DNA of 64,000 nt from Paenibacillus sp. JZ16 (GCF_015326965.1 NZ_CP017659.1:3286001-3350000); one strand, 5' to 3'. Numbered from the stretch's first letter, positions 1 to 8,773 are shown. Numbers and translations are program-made. Notes: generated by a model not told the origin, from the letters alone.

Positions 1-586
1 GCAGCGTTCCCAGCATGGACAGCGCATACGCAACGGTAATGAAACTGAAGGCAATCTCCAGCACTACGACAAGCCGGGACGTATTATCGATTGGGGCTAC
101 ATCGCCATACCCGACCGTGACAAACGTCGCCATGCTGAAATACAGGAAGGTAATGAACTGGCTCAGCAAATCCTGGCCAAGGTTCTCGCCTTCGAAGGAA
201 GTGCCTCCGAACAGCTTATAGATCGACATATACACCATCGTGAAAAACAAAATGCACATCCCCGCCGCCATGCTGATCCGGACCAAGGTTGTTTTCATAT
301 CAACATGCTGATGGACGGAGTCTGCAATCTTGTCGAATATATACAGCACATAGAAAATAACGGAGCATAATGAAAACAACAGGATTAGAGCGCGCATGCC
401 GCCATCTCCGGGCACCACGTTCATCAGATCGATCCACCCAAGCAAATCTTCAACCGATACCAGGACATAAATGAGCAGTGGGGCAAGCAGCAAAGGCCTG
501 CTGGACCACTTCTTGTCCATGCTGTAGAACAAATAAATCAACAGCAGGAAGCCCGTCAAATTGAGCAGCCACATCCACCATGACAT
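1..586 (-). CDS. Ion-channel family protein with K+ selectivity filter (3' end cut by window edge)
   Basis: The frame reads leftwards from an ATG at 586 and stays open to the window edge, so about 195 residues are visible and the C-terminus is missing. The start is fixed by an AAAGGAGGG ribosome site about 8 bases upstream. Hydrophobic segments in the first ~115 residues are followed by a pore loop with the signature TVGYGD, encoded at about 104-121. This is the K+ selectivity filter of Ion_trans_2-type channels, and the start of an inner helix follows. By family it would pass K+ through the plasma membrane. Whether a cytosolic regulatory domain follows cannot be seen. A small dyad (GGTCTG/CAGACC, 611-628) lies in the leader. 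Confidence 0.8.
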   Translation of the reverse strand, partial: MSWWMWLLNLTGFLLLIYLFYSMDKKWSSRPLLLAPLLIYVLVSVEDLLGWIDLMNVVPGDGGMRALILLFSLCSVIFYVLYIFDKIADSVHQHVDMKTTLVRISMAAGMCILFFTMVYMSIYKLFGGTSFEGENLGQDLLSQFITFLYFSMATFVTVGYGDVAPIDNTSRLVVVLEIAFSFITVAYALSMLGTL

Positions 587-806
587 TTTACAAGTCCCTC
601 CTTTGGCTTGAGGTCTGAAGCTGCAGACCGTACCATTACACCTTTATTACCCTTGTAACGGTATTTATGCACCTGGAGGTCGCTGGTAGTTTCGCCTCTG
701 CTCACTTTATACAACGTTCATGTCCGGCCGAGCCCGTATTAAAAAATAGCGCCAAAACACGCATGCGAGACGAACGAAAGCCGTCCAACTGCCTTGTCTT
801 TAGCAT

Positions 807-1616
807 CTAACGGTTCTTCACCAACCACTGTACGGCATGATCCACCATGGCCCGTTGTTCGGCCAATACGCAGTCTGCCTTTCCTACACGGCCGTGCTTA
901 TATGCACCGGTGCATTCCGCTTCAAACGAGGCTCCAATCGCTTCAAAATCGTCGGAGTGATAGTTGATATCCTGAAATGCCTCCCACTCTGTTATTCCCT
1001 GTACCCTGCGTACTGGCGCGTGGGCGGTAACCGCCTTCTTGCCTGCCCAATCCGCACGATATTCGCTTAAGTGGAAGGAAGTATTATTGCCATAGCCGCT
1101 GCCGAGCATAAGCACATAGGCCCCAGCTTTATATAAACGCGCCAGCGGAGAGGCTTCTCCCAAACCGTAATCCAGCGAATGGGGTTGCATAAGCGCCTCC
1201 GCTTCCCTGCCGCGTGCAGCAAACGAAACATGCGGGTGTAAGCTTCGGATGACCCCTTCTTGCTTGCGGAACACTTCCGGTATGATCCCCATCCCTGATG
1301 TGACGGTCAGAGCCGGATCATAGGGAGGCATGCCTTCGCGGATCAGATCCCACCATTTCGGGTCGGCCGGAGGATTCCCCCATGTCTTCGGATCGGTTAA
1401 GTTCGCAGACTGCGTCGGCATCACCAGTGTCCCTTCATCGCCCAGAATATCCTCCAGGGCCAGTATAACCGCCTCCGGACCGCCGACGATCCATCCGCCC
1501 AGGCTCTTGAGCGAGGAATGAACCAGCAGGGTCATTCCCTTCCTTACGCCCAGAGCAATCAGGTCATCGCTTATATCCTTTATCGTAATCGGTCTTTCAA
1601 TGATCAAGTGACTCAC
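807..1616 (-). CDS. Aminoglycoside N(3)-acetyltransferase family protein (AAC(3)/YokD-like)
   Basis: This 269-residue protein has the length and motif order of the acetyl-CoA-dependent antibiotic N-acetyltransferase family. VHSSLKSLG lies near residue 31, GTLVMPTQS near 62, then YDP..T and SLHPHVSFAA, and a late LGSGYGNNTSFHLSE segment. Known members acetylate the 3-amino group of aminoglycosides. Many chromosomal Bacillus-type homologues have no proven resistance role, so the substrate is open. Start: the GTG at 1616 lies inside an AGAGGTGA ribosome-site-like run, so the TTG at 1607 (codon 4) may be the true start. The gene is monocistronic. Confidence 0.8.
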   Translation of the reverse strand: MSHLIIERPITIKDISDDLIALGVRKGMTLLVHSSLKSLGGWIVGGPEAVILALEDILGDEGTLVMPTQSANLTDPKTWGNPPADPKWWDLIREGMPPYDPALTVTSGMGIIPEVFRKQEGVIRSLHPHVSFAARGREAEALMQPHSLDYGLGEASPLARLYKAGAYVLMLGSGYGNNTSFHLSEYRADWAGKKAVTAHAPVRRVQGITEWEAFQDINYHSDDFEAIGASFEAECTGAYKHGRVGKADCVLAEQRAMVDHAVQWLVKNR

Positions 1617-1660
1617 CTCTATCTCAATATCCTAAAAAACACATAAATGATAGCACACAA

Positions 1661-1703
1661 CAAAAAAGCGCCTGTACCGAAGCGATGCCCCGGTCAGACG
1701 CCC
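1661..1703 (-). terminator. Rho-independent terminator of the sdhCAB operon
   Basis: Read on the minus strand, GGCGTCTGACCG pairs with CGGTACAGGCGC (some G-U pairs) and is followed by TTTTTT. It lies 20 bases past the sdhB stop. Confidence 0.7.
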
Positions 1704-1722
1704 TGGTGTTGAACTTAACCGA

Positions 1723-2487
1723 TTAAACGCTAAGCCAGCGCTTAAACAGGTGTTTGGTGGTATCCTTGTTCATTTCCGCAATCGACGTGGTCAGCGGAAT
1801 GCCCTTCGGACAAGAACGCACGCAGTTCTGCGAGTTACCGCAGCCCTCGATGCCTCCGTCCTGCATCAGCGCTTCCAGACGCTCTTCCTTGTTCATCTCG
1901 CCTGTCGGGTGAGCATTGAACAAGCGAACTTGGGAAATGGCGGCAGGACCGATAAAGTCCGTTTTTTCGTTGACGTTCGGGCAAGCCTCAAGACATACAC
2001 CGCATGTCATGCATTTGGACAGCTCGTAAGCCCACTGGCGCTTCTTCTCCGCCATTTTAGGTCCAGGGCCAAGGTCGTAGGTGCCATCGATCGGAATCCA
2101 CGCCTTCACGCGCTTAAGCGCCGTGAACATGCGACTGCGGTCGATTACCAAGTCTCTGACAACCGGGAAAGTCTTCATCGGCTGAATTCGGATCGGCTGT
2201 TCCAGCTTATCGATCAGAGCCGCACACGCTTGGCGCGGCTTGCCGTTAATGACCATGGAGCAAGCTCCACACACTTCTTCAAGGCAGTTGGAGTCCCAGC
2301 ATACAGGTGCGGTCGTTTGGCCCTGCGCATTTTGGGGATTGCGCTGAATTTCCATCAGCGCACTTATAACGTTCATGCCGGGACGGTACGGAATTTCGAA
2401 TTCCTCAGTATAGGATTTCGTCTCCGGATTGTCCTGACGTGTAATGATAAACTTAACGCTCTTTGAGGCGGCTGTCGTTTGAGACAT
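1723..2487 (-). CDS. sdhB: Succinate dehydrogenase iron-sulfur subunit
   Basis: This is the iron-sulfur subunit of complex II, which passes electrons from the SdhA flavin towards menaquinone in the membrane. The 254-residue protein shows the [2Fe-2S] cysteines C68, C73, C76 and C88 (core CLEEVCGAC), then two ferredoxin-like clusters. CMTCGVCLEACP covers residues 159-170 and CGNSQNCVRSCPKG starts at 216. These fit the [4Fe-4S] and [3Fe-4S] centres. The ATG is preceded by GGGGGA at a good distance. It is the last gene of sdhC-sdhA-sdhB, starting 19 bases after the sdhA stop, and is followed by a terminator. Confidence 0.97.
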   Translation of the reverse strand: MSQTTAASKSVKFIITRQDNPETKSYTEEFEIPYRPGMNVISALMEIQRNPQNAQGQTTAPVCWDSNCLEEVCGACSMVINGKPRQACAALIDKLEQPIRIQPMKTFPVVRDLVIDRSRMFTALKRVKAWIPIDGTYDLGPGPKMAEKKRQWAYELSKCMTCGVCLEACPNVNEKTDFIGPAAISQVRLFNAHPTGEMNKEERLEALMQDGGIEGCGNSQNCVRSCPKGIPLTTSIAEMNKDTTKHLFKRWLSV

Positions 2488-2506
2488 CGTAAATCCCCCT
2501 TCCTTC

Positions 2507-4249
2507 TTACTTGTCTTTCGAATAGTCGCGAATACGCGGCGGGATTAAGGAAACATCCACTTCTTCGTATGAAATCTGCGGTCCATCAGGCGTCCAGGTC
2601 GCTTTGGTTGTCTTGAGGAATTCTTCATCGTTACGATCAGGGAATTCCGGCTTATAGTGAGCCCCACGGCTTTCGTTCCGGAGAAGCGCACCCAGCGTCA
2701 TGGCTTCGGACAGCTCCAGCATGTTCCACAGCTGGCGCGTGAACGCCACGCCCTGGTTATTCCAGCGGGAGGTATCCGTCATATTGATATTGCGGTAACG
2801 CTGCTTCAATTCCTTGATTTTGCCGATGGTAGCTTCAAGCTTGTCATTGTAGCGAACCACCGTCATGTTGTTGGTCATCCATTCGCCGAGCTCTTTATGG
2901 ATTACATAAGCATTCTCGGTTCCTTCCATCTTGAGCAGGCCTTCGTATTTGGTCGTTTGCTCTTTCGCAGCGCGATCAAATACTGTGGAGGAAACATCCT
3001 CAGCGGACTTCTTCAGGCCTTTGACATATTCAATCGCCTTCGGTCCGGCCACCATACCGCCGTAAATGGCGGAAACCAGGGAGTTCGCTCCCAGACGGTT
3101 CGCACCGTGGTATTGATACTCGCATTCTCCGGCTGCGAACAGCCCCGGAATGTTCGTCATTTGGTTGTAATCGACCCACATGCCGCCCATGGAATAATGG
3201 ACTGCCGGGAAGATCTTCATCGGGATTTTACGCGGATCATCGCCCATGAATTTCTCATAGATTTCAATGATGCCGCCAAGCTTAACGTCCAGCTCTTTCG
3301 GATCTTTATGGGAGAGGTCGAGGTAGACCATGTTCTCGCCATTGATGCCAAGTCCCATATCGACGCAGACGGAGAAGATTTCACGCGTAGCGATGTCGCG
3401 CGGCACCAAGTTTCCGTAAGCTGGGTATTTCTCTTCGAGGAAGTACCATGGCTTGCCGTCTTTATAGGTCCAGATCCGTCCGCCTTCACCGCGTGCCGAT
3501 TCCGACATCAAGCGGAGCTTGTCATCGCCTGGAATGGCTGTCGGGTGAATCTGGATGAACTCGCCGTTGGCATAATGAACGCCTTGCTGATAAACGGCAC
3601 TGGCCGCTGTTCCCGTGTTGATCACCGAGTTGGTCGTTTTTCCGAAAATAATACCAGGTCCACCGCTTGCGAGAATGACAGCTTCAGCTTTGAACGACTT
3701 GATCTCCATCGAGCGCAGATCCTGAGCAGCGATACCGCGGCACACGCCTTCGTCGTCGATGATCGCATTCAGGAACTCCCAGTTCTCATACTTGGTCACA
3801 AGACCCGCGGTTTCCCAGCGGCGAACCTGCTCATCAAGCGCATAGAGCAGCTGTTGTCCGGTCGTTGCGCCGGCAAACGCAGTCCGGTGACGCTTCGTTC
3901 CGCCAAAGCGGCGGAAATCGAGCAGTCCTTCCGGCGTACGGTTAAACATAACGCCCATGCGGTCCATCAAGTGGATAATGCCCGGTGCCGCTTCGCACAT
4001 CGCTTTGACCGGAGGCTGATTCGCAAGGAAGTCGCCGCCGTACACCGTATCGTCAAAATGCTCCCAAGGAGAGTCGCCCTCACCTTTCGTATTCACGGCT
4101 CCATTGATGCCGCCTTGCGCACACACGGAGTGAGAGCGTTTAACAGGTACAAGTGAGAATAGATGAACGTGAGCTCCTGCTTCTGCCGCTTTGATGGTTG
4201 CCATCAGCCCGGCGAGGCCGCCGCCCACTACAATAATATTAGATGCCAT
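2507..4249 (-). CDS. sdhA: Succinate dehydrogenase flavoprotein subunit
   Basis: This is the catalytic subunit of complex II, oxidising succinate to fumarate on the inner face of the membrane. The 580-residue protein opens with the FAD-binding GGGLAGLMA motif. HSVCAQGGINGA at about residue 40-51 includes the histidine that carries covalent FAD in the family. The substrate-site segments HRTAFAGATTGQQ, SESARGEGG and HYSMGGMWVDYN and the late HGANRLGANSL block are all present. The length fits the Bacillus type, about 585 residues. An AAGGGGAG ribosome site precedes the ATG, and 16 bases separate it from sdhC. Confidence 0.98.
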   Translation of the reverse strand: MASNIIVVGGGLAGLMATIKAAEAGAHVHLFSLVPVKRSHSVCAQGGINGAVNTKGEGDSPWEHFDDTVYGGDFLANQPPVKAMCEAAPGIIHLMDRMGVMFNRTPEGLLDFRRFGGTKRHRTAFAGATTGQQLLYALDEQVRRWETAGLVTKYENWEFLNAIIDDEGVCRGIAAQDLRSMEIKSFKAEAVILASGGPGIIFGKTTNSVINTGTAASAVYQQGVHYANGEFIQIHPTAIPGDDKLRLMSESARGEGGRIWTYKDGKPWYFLEEKYPAYGNLVPRDIATREIFSVCVDMGLGINGENMVYLDLSHKDPKELDVKLGGIIEIYEKFMGDDPRKIPMKIFPAVHYSMGGMWVDYNQMTNIPGLFAAGECEYQYHGANRLGANSLVSAIYGGMVAGPKAIEYVKGLKKSAEDVSSTVFDRAAKEQTTKYEGLLKMEGTENAYVIHKELGEWMTNNMTVVRYNDKLEATIGKIKELKQRYRNINMTDTSRWNNQGVAFTRQLWNMLELSEAMTLGALLRNESRGAHYKPEFPDRNDEEFLKTTKATWTPDGPQISYEEVDVSLIPPRIRDYSKDK

Positions 4250-4265
4250 TTTTCGTTCACTCCCC

Positions 4266-4934
4266 TTAACTTAAGACTGTCTTAACTACATCGATCGCTG
4301 CCGTCGCCGCCTGGAATTCGGAGCCGCGGAATGCTGTCATAGCAAGAACAAACAGCACGCTCATCAATACGAACAAGCCCATGCAGATGTAAGTGGATAC
4401 CTTCTGCGCGCGCGGACCGACGGTAATGCCCCAGCTGACGAGGAACGCCCACAGGCCGTTAGCGAAGTGGAAGGTTGCGGAAACAACGCCGATGACGTAC
4501 AGAGCAAACAGAACCGGATTGTTCATGATGCCGTGCATCGTGGCGCCCAAATCGTCATGCGTGATTTTGCCGATCATGATTTGGAAACGCGTATCGTACA
4601 TATGCCAGATAACAAAAACGAACGTAATAACACCGGTGATCCGTTGGATGGTAAAGCGGATGTTCCGTTCATAGTTGTAATTGCCCACGTTGTTATTCGC
4701 CTGGTAAGCAATGTATAACCCGTAGACGCCGTGATATAGCAGTGGCAGCCAGATCAGGAACAGCTCGAGGAAAAATACCAGCGGCATGCTGTTCAAAAAA
4801 TGGACCGCGCTTGCGAAGCCTTCCTTTCCACCCTCGAAAGCCTTAAAGTTGGAAATCATATGGCTGAGCAAAAATGCTCCAAGCGGTATGACACCGAGTA
4901 AAGAATGCAGCTTTCTGGAATAATACCCTTTCAT
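4266..4934 (-). CDS. sdhC: Succinate dehydrogenase cytochrome b558 subunit
   Basis: This is the di-heme membrane anchor of the Bacillus-type succinate:menaquinone reductase. The 222-residue protein has five hydrophobic helices, and histidines in helices such as LLSHMISNF and VIWHMYDT could ligate heme. It starts with MKGYYSRKLHSLLG, typical of the family. It is the first gene of sdhCAB. AGGGGAAC lies about 10 bases before the ATG. The upstream gap to the divergent LysR gene holds an intergenic repeat (5028-5163). Confidence 0.93.
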   Translation of the reverse strand: MKGYYSRKLHSLLGVIPLGAFLLSHMISNFKAFEGGKEGFASAVHFLNSMPLVFFLELFLIWLPLLYHGVYGLYIAYQANNNVGNYNYERNIRFTIQRITGVITFVFVIWHMYDTRFQIMIGKITHDDLGATMHGIMNNPVLFALYVIGVVSATFHFANGLWAFLVSWGITVGPRAQKVSTYICMGLFVLMSVLFVLAMTAFRGSEFQAATAAIDVVKTVLS

Positions 4935-5027
4935 CAGTTGACGTTCCCCTTTCCAATGTGCAGCGTTTTCATTTTCAATCTTTCCTATTTTCAGAACAAT
5001 TACACTTACCCTGTCCGTCCTAAAGGA

Positions 5028-5163
5028 GGTTGTTCAAAAAGCCCGCTTTGGATCACGAAGTGAATCAGGAAGCCACTCGGCATCTAAACCGGCCTTTATG
5101 AACTAGCATTAAACCGTTGCAACGACAAAAAGCTGCCGATTTCGGCAATCGTGTGAACAACTT
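5028..5163. repeat. Intergenic MITE-like repeat, copy A
   Basis: This is a diverged short copy of the repeat seen more fully at 34485-34773. Shared blocks are GGTTGTTCAAAAAG.CCGCTTT at the left end and ATCACGAAG.GAATCAGGAAGC followed by GCATC inside. The right end is GTGAACAAC. The two ends are imperfect inverted repeats (GTTGTTCA / TGAACAAC). It lies between sdhC and the LysR gene and contains no open frame. Confidence 0.65.
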
Positions 5164-5204
5164 GTGTCATGTTTCATGTTACTCCTTTTTTTCTTATAAT
5201 GGAA

Positions 5205-5232
5205 TTGCAATATAATTATTAATCGTTATAAT
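5205..5232 (+). promoter_or_regulatory. Likely sigma-A promoter of the LysR gene
   Basis: TTGCAA at 5205-5210 and TATAAT at 5227-5232 are separated by 16 bases, about 55 bases before the start codon. The AT-rich dyad ATAATTATTAAT overlaps the spacer and could be a LysR-type autoregulatory site (inference). Confidence 0.5.
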
Positions 5233-5287
5233 CTATACGCATAAGCAATGTTTTGCAAGCATGTCTATTTTATATAGGAGGAATTCC

Positions 5288-6205
5288 ATGTTCGAAGAAC
5301 TGGACATGTTCGCCGTCGTTGTAGAGCAATCCAGCATAAACCAGGCCTCCAAGCTGCTTAACTTGTCCCAGCCAGCCCTGTCCCGGAAAATAGCCAAGCT
5401 GGAGGACCAGCTCGGGCTGCAGCTGTTCAACCGCCGGGGCAAACGGCTGGAGCTTACCTCCATCGGACAGATTGTGTACACCTTTGCCCTGGAGCAGCGG
5501 CAGCAGCAGATCAAATTCATGCAGACGTTGGCCCATTACCGGGAGGGGGATCAGATCTCGATCAACCTGGGGGCCAGCCTGACCACCCTTCAGACCACCT
5601 TGCCCCCGCTCGTTAACGCATTCATGGAGCGTCATCCCGCGGCCGAAATCAAACTGATTACCGGCAAGACCCATGAGATCGTTTCTTATGTAAGAGATAA
5701 ACGCGTCGATGTCGGCATTGTCGCCTCCTCCATCAACCAGCCCGGATTAAACTGCATCCCGTTGTTTGATGACCATCTGGAGCTTGTCATCCCTTCTTCA
5801 CATCCGCTGGCGGAGCTCGAAGATGTTGGAATCGAGCAGCTTCAAGGCTTGCCGATGATCATTTTCTCGACTGGAACCTGGTACCGCAAGCTGACGGATG
5901 ACCTGTTCCACCGCTGGGGCATTATGCCGGATATCCGGATGGAGATCGACTCCTTCGAAGCGATCGTCAGGCTCATCCCGACCTGCAAGGCGGCCGCACT
6001 TCTGCCCAAATCCTATCTCAGGCCGCAGCTGTTATCCGACAACGGGCTTGTCGACATTCATATTCCGGCCCTCATTGAAACCCGGCGAACGACTTCGCTG
6101 ATCTACGGCCAAGCTTCGGATTTAAGCAAGGCGGCCAGCCGCTGGATTGACGAAACGGAAATTCTATTCCGTAAGCTGGAGGAGGACAAAATGAAGAAAA
6201 CCTGA
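5288..6205 (+). CDS. LysR-family transcriptional regulator
   Basis: The start is the ATG at 5288, placed six bases after AGGAGGA; an earlier in-frame ATG at 5261 has no ribosome site. The 305-residue protein has the LysR winged helix-turn-helix in residues 1-60 (VVVEQSSINQASKLLNLSQPALSRKIAKLE is the helix region). A periplasmic-binding-like effector domain from about residue 90 follows (INLGASL, VDVGIVASS, LELVIPSSHPLA). The effector is not predictable. It is divergent from sdhCAB, so control of that operon is possible but unproven. A bidirectional terminator overlaps its stop codon. Confidence 0.9.
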   Translation: MFEELDMFAVVVEQSSINQASKLLNLSQPALSRKIAKLEDQLGLQLFNRRGKRLELTSIGQIVYTFALEQRQQQIKFMQTLAHYREGDQISINLGASLTTLQTTLPPLVNAFMERHPAAEIKLITGKTHEIVSYVRDKRVDVGIVASSINQPGLNCIPLFDDHLELVIPSSHPLAELEDVGIEQLQGLPMIIFSTGTWYRKLTDDLFHRWGIMPDIRMEIDSFEAIVRLIPTCKAAALLPKSYLRPQLLSDNGLVDIHIPALIETRRTTSLIYGQASDLSKAASRWIDETEILFRKLEEDKMKKT

Positions 6206-6233
6206 CGATATGCATGACCGTCAGGTTTTTTTC
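6197..6233. terminator. Bidirectional terminator between the LysR gene and ktrA
   Basis: CCTGACG/CGTCAGG stem with an A-run before it and TTTTTTT after it. The LysR stop codon TGA lies in the left arm. Confidence 0.75.
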
Positions 6234-6241
6234 TTCTGTAT

Positions 6242-6916
6242 TTATTTTTCGAGCATATTCACGACCTCAGACTCAAAGCGATCCACATTATCATTGGAGC
6301 CGATAACGACCATAATGTCGCCGGAGTTCACCACATCCATGGCTGTCGGCGCTACGATGATGCCGGATTGTTTATTCAGGGCCACCACGCTGACACCGTA
6401 ACGAACCCTCGTATTGAGCTCGCTAAGCGTTTTTCCGTCCATGCAGTCCGTGACCGTCATCTCCACAATCAGATAGTCCTTGGATAATTCGATATAGTCA
6501 AGCAGATTGGGCGTGACAAGCTGGTGAGCTACCCGGATTCCCATATCCCGTTCCGGAAAGATCACCCGGTCGACGCCCAGCTTCTCCAGCGCCCGGCCGT
6601 GCAGCACCGAAATCGCCTTGGCAACGACCATGGCGACACCAAGCTCTTTCAACAAGATGGCGGATAAGATGCTCATCTGAATATCGTTTCCGATCGCAAC
6701 AATGCCGCAGTCGAAGTTACGAATACCGAGCGATTTAAGCACCTCTTCATCGGTAGCATCCGCTACCACCGTGTGTGTCAGCAGCTCGCTCATATCCTCG
6801 ACAACCTCTTCATTTCGGTCGATGCCGAGCACCTCATATCCTTGTTCCATCAGTTCAAGCGCCAGGCTGGCGCCAAATCGTCCCAAACCGATGATTGCAA
6901 ATTGCTTTGGTTTCAT
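6242..6916 (-). CDS. K+ uptake regulatory subunit, KtrA/KtrC type (RCK)
   Basis: This is the cytosolic gating ring subunit of a Ktr potassium transporter. The 224-residue protein begins with a Rossmann RCK_N domain (FAIIGLGRFGASLALEL) that binds NAD(H)/ATP in the family. RCK_C from about residue 140 is the part that binds c-di-AMP in KtrA/KtrC homologues. The ATG at 6916 is chosen because GGAGAG precedes it; an upstream TTG at 6940 would overlap the ktrB end. It lies downstream of ktrB in the same transcript, 16 bases after the ktrB stop. Confidence 0.9.
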   Translation of the reverse strand: MKPKQFAIIGLGRFGASLALELMEQGYEVLGIDRNEEVVEDMSELLTHTVVADATDEEVLKSLGIRNFDCGIVAIGNDIQMSILSAILLKELGVAMVVAKAISVLHGRALEKLGVDRVIFPERDMGIRVAHQLVTPNLLDYIELSKDYLIVEMTVTDCMDGKTLSELNTRVRYGVSVVALNKQSGIIVAPTAMDVVNSGDIMVVIGSNDNVDRFESEVVNMLEK

Positions 6917-6932
6917 GTCTCTCCAGTACTCC

Positions 6933-8273
6933 TTATCCAATAATCATTTTGCCTTCCGGATGACGATATAATTCTTTACCCTTTTTCGGCCCCAGTGCAT
7001 AAGCAAGCGTCAACGGCCCCAATCGTCCTGCAAACATCGTAATGCTGATCAAAACCTTGCCGAACACCGTCAGATCGGGCGTTAGGCCCATGGAGAGACC
7101 CACCGTACCGAAGGCGGATGTCGTTTCGAATAAAATCTCCAGGAAATCCCCTTCCTCTGTCGTCGACAGAATCATCGATACGGTTAGAACGAGCAGCAGT
7201 GCCAGTAATGCAATGGTCAGTGCCTTCAGCACCCGCTCCTGGGCCAGGCGATAACGGAACATGACGATGTCTTCACGCCCGCGCATCATGGCGATGACCG
7301 CCCCCACCATAATGGTGAAGGTTGTTGTTTTGATACCACCCCCGGTTGACCCTGGGGATGCTCCGATAAACATCAGAATAACGATAAAAAATTGCGTGGC
7401 CTGTCTAAGCCCCGTAATATCTATAGTATTCGCGCCAGCTGTACGCGGCGTTACGGATTGGAATAATGCGCCGAAGAATTTTCCGCCCCAATTCAGGGAG
7501 CCGAGCGTCCTCGGATTGGTGAATTCAAAAATAAGAATGACGATAAATCCAACCAGCAGCAAGGTAGCCGTCATGGTGAGCACTACTTTGGAGTGCAAGG
7601 AAAGTCTCCGCTGTTTCCGGAAATCAATCAGATCGGATAATACGATAAAACCGATGCCGCCCGAGACGATCAAAAACATCACGACAACGTTGACTACAGG
7701 ATCATAGACATACCCGGTCAAACTCCGAAAATCGCCAAACAAATCGAAACCGGCGTTGTTAAACATCGTGACCGCATGAAAAACGCCATAATAAATCGCT
7801 CGGCCGATCGGCATGTCAAACGCCCAGCGGATCGATAGAATCAAGGCACCGCAGGCCTCGATGATCAGGGAGTACAGGAGTACTCTGCGAATCAGCCTTA
7901 CGATTCCTTCCATCGAGGACTGATTCATCGCTTCCTGCAGAATGAGGCGATCCTTGAGCGATATGCGCCTTTTGAGAGCCAAGGCAAACAAAGTGGCCAT
8001 CGTCATGAAACCGAGCCCGCCGATCTGAATCAGCAGCATGATCACGATCTGTCCGAAGGAGCTGAATGTCGTTCCTGTATCCACCACAACCAGCCCCGTT
8101 ACGCAAGTTGCCGATGTCGAAGTGAACAAGGCATCGATAAATTCCAGCGGTTCACCTGTACTTGTGGATATCGGCAGCATTAACAGCGCCGTCCCGATGA
8201 AAATAATAGCCGCGAAACCAAGCACGAGAATCTGCGGCGGAGACAACCTGAGCCAGTTCAATTTAGAGTTCAA
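6933..8273 (-). CDS. ktrB: K+ uptake transmembrane subunit, KtrB/TrkH family
   Basis: This is the pore-forming subunit of a Na+-dependent K+ uptake system. Across 446 residues the four filter regions of the superfamily are visible in order: TSATCVTGL, MFNNAGFDLFG, SPGSTGGGIK and SAFGTVGLSMG, each with the filter glycine. Eight to ten membrane helices are expected. Translation starts at a TTG (8273) behind AGAAGGTG. It is the first gene of a ktrB-ktrA operon, an order reversed relative to B. subtilis ktrAB. The long leader carries a c-di-AMP riboswitch, so expression should fall when c-di-AMP is high. Confidence 0.92.
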   Translation of the reverse strand: MNSKLNWLRLSPPQILVLGFAAIIFIGTALLMLPISTSTGEPLEFIDALFTSTSATCVTGLVVVDTGTTFSSFGQIVIMLLIQIGGLGFMTMATLFALALKRRISLKDRLILQEAMNQSSMEGIVRLIRRVLLYSLIIEACGALILSIRWAFDMPIGRAIYYGVFHAVTMFNNAGFDLFGDFRSLTGYVYDPVVNVVVMFLIVSGGIGFIVLSDLIDFRKQRRLSLHSKVVLTMTATLLLVGFIVILIFEFTNPRTLGSLNWGGKFFGALFQSVTPRTAGANTIDITGLRQATQFFIVILMFIGASPGSTGGGIKTTTFTIMVGAVIAMMRGREDIVMFRYRLAQERVLKALTIALLALLLVLTVSMILSTTEEGDFLEILFETTSAFGTVGLSMGLTPDLTVFGKVLISITMFAGRLGPLTLAYALGPKKGKELYRHPEGKMIIG

Positions 8274-8297
8274 TCGGTCACCTTCTTAAAAAAATCA

Positions 8298-8329
8298 AGA
8301 AAAAAAGACACTGGAAAACGCAGTGCCCT
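8298..8329 (-). terminator. Intrinsic terminator of the ktrB leader (expression platform)
   Basis: On the minus strand GGCACTG pairs with CAGTGTC and is followed by TTTTTTTC. It lies between the riboswitch and the ktrB ribosome site, as expected for transcriptional control. Confidence 0.75.
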
Positions 8330-8490
8330 TTACGGTCTGGTTCCTGTGCTGCAGCCTACGAGGTTAGCTGACGGATTCGGGCATTTTCACAGGTCGCCCT
8401 ATTCATTATTCTGGGAATAATGAAATTCACCCCAATTACATGGTTCCCCCATTTTCAGTACGAAATTCGGCTGGAATATTCGGTTCCTTG
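8330..8490 (-). promoter_or_regulatory. c-di-AMP riboswitch (ydaO-yuaA class) in the ktrB leader
   Basis: The minus-strand RNA contains the highly conserved ydaO blocks: GGGGGAACCATGTAATTGGG, then GGGTGAATTTC, AATAGGGCGACC, and finally CCCGAATCCGTCAGC followed by TAACCTCGTAGGC. This class binds c-di-AMP and turns off K+ uptake genes, which fits the ktrB gene downstream. Exact ends are approximate. Confidence 0.9.
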
Positions 8491-8503
8491 AAGCATGATG
8501 TGA

Positions 8504-8531
8504 TTATAACGCAATCCGGTACGTAACCCAA
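8504..8531 (-). promoter_or_regulatory. Likely promoter of the ktrB-ktrA transcript
   Basis: On the minus strand TTGGGT (8531-8526) and TATAAT (8509-8504) are 16 bases apart, directly upstream of the riboswitch. Confidence 0.5.
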
Positions 8532-8773
8532 TGCCGTTTTTCACCCAAAAAATCTTTAAAAGAGCGCGAATTGGGCATATTCAAGAATACAAGCATAGGG
8601 TTCTCTAACGTTTTCGAAACCTTTCATTCATTTTCATCGATTTGTTTCATTATTCCGGATATTGGGATAAGCTGCTTATGACTTTCATAACTATGTTATA
8701 TTGACTCTATGCGTTCTTAATCAGGCATATCGAATACCCGTGGGAGTATCAACTTTCTTAGAGGAGGAATTTC

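Noticed and set aside
1750-2466. Plus-strand open frame opposite sdhB
   Set aside because: Same reason: it exactly mirrors a well-supported gene and shows no domain.
2657-4156. Open frame of about 500 codons on the plus strand opposite sdhA
   Set aside because: It is the mirror of a certain gene. It has no ribosome site and no recognisable motif; GC-rich codon bias explains the lack of stops.
4957-4974. CcpA cre-like site before sdhC (TGAAAACGCTGCACA on the minus strand)
   Set aside because: The second half needs an extra base to fit the consensus, so I do not count it as a site.
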